The notes under the pieces are model-generated. The model ran no database searches. It had not been told where the DNA came from and saw only the letters and a list, made by a program, of their open reading frames with translations. Shown here in pieces: positions 5,648 to 8,593 of a stretch of 8,593 bases of DNA; position 1 is the first letter of the stretch; each line of letters begins with the position of its first letter. The stretch is from Pseudomonadota bacterium. Its GTDB lineage: Bacteria > Pseudomonadota > Alphaproteobacteria > Rhizobiales > Xanthobacteraceae. The stretch lies in assembly GCA_023387555.1 (NCBI GenBank), contig JAEWHY010000198.1, positions 1 through 8,593 of the forward strand, written 5' to 3'. The translations under genes and the position numbers were made by a program.

Positions 5648-5722
5648 AGCGGGAATTTTGAGCACTCCGGCGGGTTCTCGCTTCCGGTAGGCTGGCTGAC
5701 AGCCCAATCCTGGAGCTCCCTG

Positions 5723-6481
5723 ATGATCCTGCGCTTATCGATGGCCGGCGTGGCTCTCGCAGCAACCCTTGTCGCCGCCTCAGCCGCCGAAGTGAAAGTG
5801 CTCACCGCCGGCGCGATGAAGCAGGTCGTGCTGGCGCTTCAGCCCGAATTCGAGAAACAGGGCCACAAACTGGTGGTGGACAACGACACCGCCGGCGCAT
5901 TGCGAAAGCGCATCGAGGGCGGCGAAACCTTCGATCTCGCGGTGATCACGCCGGGCGTCATCGATGCGCTTGGGAAGGCCGGCAAGGTGTTGCCAGGCAC
6001 CAGGACCGATCTCGCGCGGGTCGCGATCGGCGTGATGGTTCCGAAAGGCGCGAAGCTGCCGGACATCTCCTCGGTCGATGCGTTCCGGCGTGCGCTGCTG
6101 GACGCAAAGACTGTGGCCTATATCGATCCCGCCTCAGGGGGCTCGAGCGGCATCTATCTCGACAAGCTGTTCGTAAAATGGGGGATCGCCGACCAGATCC
6201 GCGCGAAGGCGAAACTCAAGCGCGGCGGCTATGTCGCGGATCTTCTTGTATCCGGCGATGCCGAACTCGGCATTCACCAGATCAGCGAGATCGTGCCGGT
6301 GAAAGAGGTGGTGCTGGTCGGGCCGCTGCCCGCGGAGATCCAGAACTACACGACCTATGCCGGCGCGGTGTCCGCGACCGCGCGCGATGCCGCAGCGGCG
6401 AAAGCCTTCCTCGATCTGCTGGCCGGCCCGTCGGGAGCGGCGGTGCTGAAGGACAAGGGAATGGAGCGGCCGGCGCCTTAG
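5723..6481 (+). CDS. ModA-like periplasmic substrate-binding protein (orphan)
   Basis: The 252-residue protein has a signal peptide (about 1-22, ending ASAA) and a type II periplasmic binding fold like ModA, the molybdate-binding component of ABC transporters. Landmarks are VKVLTAGAMKQVVLALQPEFE, DNDTAGALRKRIEGGETFDLAV, hinge stretch YIDPASGGSSGIYL (133-146) and GIHQISEI (183-190). The first ligand loop reads TAGAM where ModA proteins usually have an A-S/S-S serine loop, and the second reads DTAGAL rather than a serine-rich loop, so molybdate is doubtful and the ligand is unknown. No permease or ATPase gene lies beside it. GGAG (5712-5715) is 7 nt from ATG 5723. The 75-bp gap from the cupredoxin leaves co-transcription open. 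It ends before the hairpin at 6507. Confidence 0.82.
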   Translation: MILRLSMAGVALAATLVAASAAEVKVLTAGAMKQVVLALQPEFEKQGHKLVVDNDTAGALRKRIEGGETFDLAVITPGVIDALGKAGKVLPGTRTDLARVAIGVMVPKGAKLPDISSVDAFRRALLDAKTVAYIDPASGGSSGIYLDKLFVKWGIADQIRAKAKLKRGGYVADLLVSGDAELGIHQISEIVPVKEVVLVGPLPAEIQNYTTYAGAVSATARDAAAAKAFLDLLAGPSGAAVLKDKGMERPAP

Positions 6482-6506
6482 CTCGCTCCTTCGCAAAATG
6501 TGAAAG

Positions 6507-6539
6507 CGGGACCCTTGGAACTCATCACTCCGGGTCCCG
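6507..6539. terminator. Probable hairpin terminator between the binding-protein gene and rnk
   Basis: CGGGACCC (6507-6514) and GGGTCCCG (6532-6539) form a perfect 8-bp stem with a 17-nt loop, 25 nt after the stop of the upstream gene and 20 bp beyond the rnk stop on the other strand. There is no clear T-run, and the loop is long, so it may be a weak or Rho-assisted terminator. Confidence 0.5.
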
Positions 6540-6558
6540 TCTCACAGTTCAGTCAGCG

Positions 6559-6960
6559 TCAGTTCACGGCATCGACCGAAAGAACGGTCAGCGAGCGACG
6601 GCCGCCGCTCACGGTGTCCCATTCGATCGACTGGTTGACCGAAAGCCCGATCAGCGCCGCGCCGATCGGGGTCAGCACGGAAATCCTGGCTTCGGCGACG
6701 TCCGCCTCGTGGGGATAAACCAGCGTCACGGTTCGTACCTGCGCTGTCACGTCGTCACGGAAGGTGACGCGCGAACCCATGGTCACAAGACCCGGCAGGC
6801 GCTGGAATTCGTCGATGATCTCCGCGCGATCGATTTCGCGGGCAAGAAAATCGCCGGCCAGCGCGAACGGGCCCTTGGCGTTGTCGGCGAGGCGGGCAAG
6901 CTTGTCCGCGTCCCCGCGGATGAGGGCGATCGGCGGAAGTTCGGGCTGCAAATAGCTCAT
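6559..6960 (-). CDS. rnk: Nucleoside diphosphate kinase regulator Rnk (GreA/GreB-fold)
   Basis: The 133 residues match the Rnk family: a short N-terminal helical hairpin (about 1-50, with LPPIALIRGDADKLARLA and AREIDRAEIID) followed by the FKBP-like GreA/GreB C-terminal domain (about 58-133). Diagnostic stretches are VTMGSRVTFRD, VTLVYPHEAD and ISVLTPIGAALIGLSVNQSI. Rnk binds RNA polymerase and competes with Gre factors and DksA; in E. coli and Pseudomonas it also affects nucleoside diphosphate kinase levels. Rnk's coiled-coil tip is short and not expected to drive transcript cleavage. ATG 6960 is chosen because minus-strand AAGGAG (6972-6967) sits 6 nt upstream. The frame is open to an ATG at 7005, but that codon lies in the loop of a small hairpin (6998-7013) and has no RBS. 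It is convergent with the binding-protein gene and divergent from the sigma factor. Confidence 0.9.
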   Translation of the reverse strand: MSYLQPELPPIALIRGDADKLARLADNAKGPFALAGDFLAREIDRAEIIDEFQRLPGLVTMGSRVTFRDDVTAQVRTVTLVYPHEADVAEARISVLTPIGAALIGLSVNQSIEWDTVSGGRRSLTVLSVDAVN

Positions 6961-6966
6961 GGCAGT

Positions 6967-6972
6967 CTCCTT
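6967..6972 (-). promoter_or_regulatory. Ribosome binding site that decides the rnk start
   Basis: The minus strand reads AAGGAG, 6 nt before ATG 6960, the best Shine-Dalgarno near this gene. It places the start 15 codons inside the longest open frame. Confidence 0.75.
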
Positions 6973-7303
6973 CACTGGTCGATGAAAGTTTTCGCGCCGC
7001 AACATGGGTTGCGAGCGGTCTGTTCAGGTTGTTGCTGTGGGAATTGGTACGTCAGCCCGGAGGGCTGGCGATATACGCGCAGCCGTCCGGGTCAGCAGCC
7101 TGCGTGCAGGCGGCCGGCGCGAAGGAGGGAACGGGTCAGGCGCGCGATCATGGTCCGCCTAAAGTAGGAACCCTGCCATCGAAGTCAACCGGCCAGTCGG
7201 GTTCCTGCGGTTCCGTTCACATGCGGGCCCTGCGGCGCTGCAGCATGTGCGCTTGACCGCAGCCGTGCTATGCGTGTCGCGACGTCACCCGGGACCTGCC
7301 TGA
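6973..7303. other. Divergent rnk/sigma-factor intergenic region with GGAACC motifs and hairpins
   Basis: No credible gene is present in this stretch. It holds a series of small inverted repeats: CGCAAC/GTTGCG (6998-7013), CAGCCC/GGGCTG (7053-7067), CCTG/CAGG near 7099-7110, AGGAACCC/GGGTTCCT (7166-7173 with 7199-7206), and CACATGC/GCATGTG (7218-7224 with 7243-7249). The motif GGAACC, the usual core of ECF -35 elements, occurs on the plus strand at 7167 and twice on the minus strand (7205-7200 and 7214-7209). None has a convincing -10 at the right distance, so autoregulation by the downstream ECF factor is only suggested. No clear Shine-Dalgarno precedes the sigma factor ATG. Confidence 0.4.
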
Positions 7304-7849
7304 ATGCTCACGCCAGCCGATCTTCCTGCGCTCGTTGCAGCCGTCGGCCAAGGCGATCGCACGGCGTTCGAGCAGCTTTATGCGGCCACACGGGCGAAAC
7401 TCTACGGCGTGGTGCTCCGTATCTTGAAGCGTCACGACCTCGCCGACGAGGTGATTCAGGAGACCTACCTCAAAATCTGGGGCAGCGCAGGCTCGTTCGA
7501 CCCGGCCAAGGCGTCTCCGATCACCTGGATGGTGACGATCGCACGGAACCGGGCCATCGACCTCCTGCGCAAGCGCTCCGAGGCCTCGCTGGAAGAGGAG
7601 CCCGGGGCAATGGATGTGGTGGCAGACCTGCCGAATCCGCTCGCCGCGCGTGAGCTCAGCGAGGAGCTGAAGCAACTGATGGTCTGTATCGGGGCGCTGG
7701 ATGCGGACCGCAAGCAGATGGTGATGCTGGCCTATTACAATGGGCTGAGCCGCGAGCAACTGGCGGCGAAGTTCGAAAAACCCGTCAACACGATCAAGAC
7801 CTGGCTGCGACGGAGCCTGATCGAGATCCGGCAATGCCTGGGATCGTGA
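7304..7849 (+). CDS. ECF RNA polymerase sigma factor (RpoE/SigK-like)
   Basis: The 181-residue protein has only sigma regions 2 and 4, the ECF layout. Region 2 (about 20-91) includes the core-binding DEVIQETYLKIW and the -10 recognition helix SPITWMVTIARNRAIDLLRK. Region 4 (about 122-175) ends in an HTH, YYNGLSREQLAAKF then VNTIKTWLRRSLIEIR, which reads the -35. It is the transcription-directing partner of the downstream membrane anti-sigma, only 10 bp away. When the stress signal frees it, it should direct RNA polymerase to its own regulon, probably including its own promoter, which may use the GGAACC motif at 7167. The ATG 7304 start lacks an obvious Shine-Dalgarno but gives the standard length and N-terminal helix. 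This is not the EcfG general-stress factor by context, since phyR and nepR are absent. Confidence 0.92.
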   Translation: MLTPADLPALVAAVGQGDRTAFEQLYAATRAKLYGVVLRILKRHDLADEVIQETYLKIWGSAGSFDPAKASPITWMVTIARNRAIDLLRKRSEASLEEEPGAMDVVADLPNPLAARELSEELKQLMVCIGALDADRKQMVMLAYYNGLSREQLAAKFEKPVNTIKTWLRRSLIEIRQCLGS

Positions 7850-7859
7850 GAGGGCAGGC

Positions 7860-8585
7860 ATGACCATGGACGACGAGCACGAAATCCTGGCCGCCGAATA
7901 TGCGCTCGGTACGCTCGATGCGGCCGAACGCGTCGAGGCCGAGCGCCTGATCGGTTCCGACGCGGCATTCGCCACCCGCGTGACATTCTGGGAGCGGCGG
8001 TTCGCGCCGCTTGCCGCCGTCGTCGACGATGTCGAACCGCCTCCGTCGCTCTGGCCGAAGATCCTTGCGGCGCTTCCGGGCGCGACCGCGCTGGCCGGCA
8101 CGCCGTCCGGTAACGCCGAGGTCGTCGATCTGACGCGGCGGCTGAAGCGCTGGCGCAATATCGCCTACATCTCCGGCGCGATCGCCGCGACCCTGCTCGT
8201 TTTCATCGGCATCCGCGAGGGCTATCAGCCGCGGACCGACAGCGGCCGTTATGTCGCGGTGCTGCAGGCCGACAAGGTGTCGCCCGGCTTCCTGCTGACC
8301 GTGGATCTCAAGACCAAGGAATTCACGGTGCGCCGCGTCGGAGCCGATGCGCCGCATGATCGCTCCTACGAACTGTGGCTGGTGCACGACAAGTTTCCGC
8401 GGCCGCGTTCGCTCGGCGTGATCGGCGATCAGGAATTCACCCGCTCGCAGCTGGCGGCTTACGATCCGCAGATCATCAACGAGGCCACCTATGCGGTGTC
8501 GGTCGAGCCGCCCGGAGGCTCGCCGACCGGCGTCGCGACCGGACCGATCGTTTATGTCGGCAAGCTGATCGAGGCGGTGCCGTAG
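7860..8585 (+). CDS. RskA-type membrane anti-sigma factor
   Basis: This 241-residue protein holds the ECF factor inactive at the membrane. The cytoplasmic N-terminal domain begins HEILAAEYALGTLDAAERVEAERLI, the pattern of RskA/anti-sigma-K proteins, which lack the zinc-binding HxxxCxxC motif; no cysteine is present at all. One transmembrane helix (about 101-118, IAYISGAIAATLLVFIGI) follows a basic RRLKRWRN stretch, giving N-in topology. The periplasmic RskA domain (about 124-235) includes SYELWLVHDKFPRPRSLGVIG. The sensed signal is unknown. In related systems regulated proteolysis in or near the membrane releases sigma. The gene follows the sigma stop after 10 bp; ATG 7860 and in-frame ATG 7866 are both possible, with weak purine-rich GAGAGGG upstream. 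The stop at 8583-8585 is 8 bp from the window end, so further genes of the operon may lie outside. Confidence 0.92.
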   Translation: MTMDDEHEILAAEYALGTLDAAERVEAERLIGSDAAFATRVTFWERRFAPLAAVVDDVEPPPSLWPKILAALPGATALAGTPSGNAEVVDLTRRLKRWRNIAYISGAIAATLLVFIGIREGYQPRTDSGRYVAVLQADKVSPGFLLTVDLKTKEFTVRRVGADAPHDRSYELWLVHDKFPRPRSLGVIGDQEFTRSQLAAYDPQIINEATYAVSVEPPGGSPTGVATGPIVYVGKLIEAVP

Positions 8586-8593
8586 CGTTCACC

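Noticed and set aside
4739..5707. Long minus-strand open frame opposite DUF4142 and the cupredoxin
   Set aside because: It is an antisense shadow of two well-supported genes with clear domains and RBSs. Its translation is Arg/His-rich low-complexity sequence with no recognisable domain.
6517..6541. GGAAC-N16-CGTC promoter-like match
   Set aside because: It lies inside the hairpin between two convergent genes and points at no gene start. It shows that this short motif arises by chance and lowers confidence in the 4713 candidate.
7029..7256. Small plus-strand open frame between rnk and the sigma factor
   Set aside because: There is no Shine-Dalgarno, the composition is Gly/Ser/Cys-rich, and it runs through several inverted repeats. 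It is more likely non-coding regulatory DNA.
7268..8158. Long minus-strand open frame opposite the ECF sigma and anti-sigma genes
   Set aside because: It lies across two recognised genes and follows from GC-rich codon bias. No domain or RBS supports it.
1..8593. CRISPR arrays, tRNA/rRNA genes, insertion sequences and phage genes
   Set aside because: No regularly spaced repeats, tRNA-like cloverleafs, transposase motifs or flanking target duplications were seen. The only tandem repeats are coding ones inside the hypothetical gene.

Overview
The window looks like part of an alphaproteobacterial chromosome, most likely from the Bradyrhizobium/Rhodopseudomonas group (Nitrobacteraceae). The base composition is GC-rich with G/C-biased third codon positions. 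A canonical CtrA response regulator sits divergently next to flagellar fliI-fliJ. The ctrA/fliI intergenic region carries a cluster of GANTC (CcrM-type methylation) sites and TTAA half-sites, which is typical of the alphaproteobacterial cell-cycle circuit. The genus is an inference from protein style, not a database result.

Layout. Positions 1-239 hold the 3' end of an AraC-family regulator (+). A perfect bidirectional terminator (287-314) separates it from the convergent ctrA (373-1074, -). A 555-bp divergent region (1075-1629) holds the ctrA and fliI control signals and a GC-rich, hairpin-rich leader in front of fliI. The fliI (1630-2955) and fliJ (3040-3459) genes follow: the flagellar type III export ATPase and its coiled-coil partner, ended by a strong hairpin (3480-3517). 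A convergent gene (3541-4410, -) encodes an unrecognised protein with one membrane anchor and a long Ala/Pro/Arg-rich, tandemly repeated linker.

From 4805 a rightward envelope-related set begins: a DUF4142 periplasmic protein, a small type 1 copper cupredoxin only 9 bp downstream, and then a ModA-like periplasmic binding protein with no transporter genes beside it. A 21-bp inverted repeat containing GGAAC, followed 17 nt later by CGTC, lies upstream of DUF4142 and could be an extracytoplasmic or general-stress sigma promoter. A convergent rnk (6559-6960, -), a GreA/GreB-fold nucleoside diphosphate kinase regulator, comes next. The window ends with a complete ECF sigma factor (7304-7849) and its membrane-bound RskA-type anti-sigma factor (7860-8585), both rightward.

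How the parts relate. CtrA probably regulates both itself and the divergent fliIJ operon through the shared intergenic region. The second half groups stress and envelope functions: periplasmic DUF4142, a copper protein, a solute-binding protein, the transcription-associated Rnk, and a sigma/anti-sigma pair. The only direct operon evidence there is the DUF4142-cupredoxin spacing and the sigma/anti-sigma spacing. I found no tRNA, rRNA, CRISPR array, transposase or phage gene. Nothing here is clearly a new system. The most interesting items are the ctrA/fliI control region, the DUF4142-cupredoxin pair with its palindromic promoter candidate, and the repeat-rich anchored protein.
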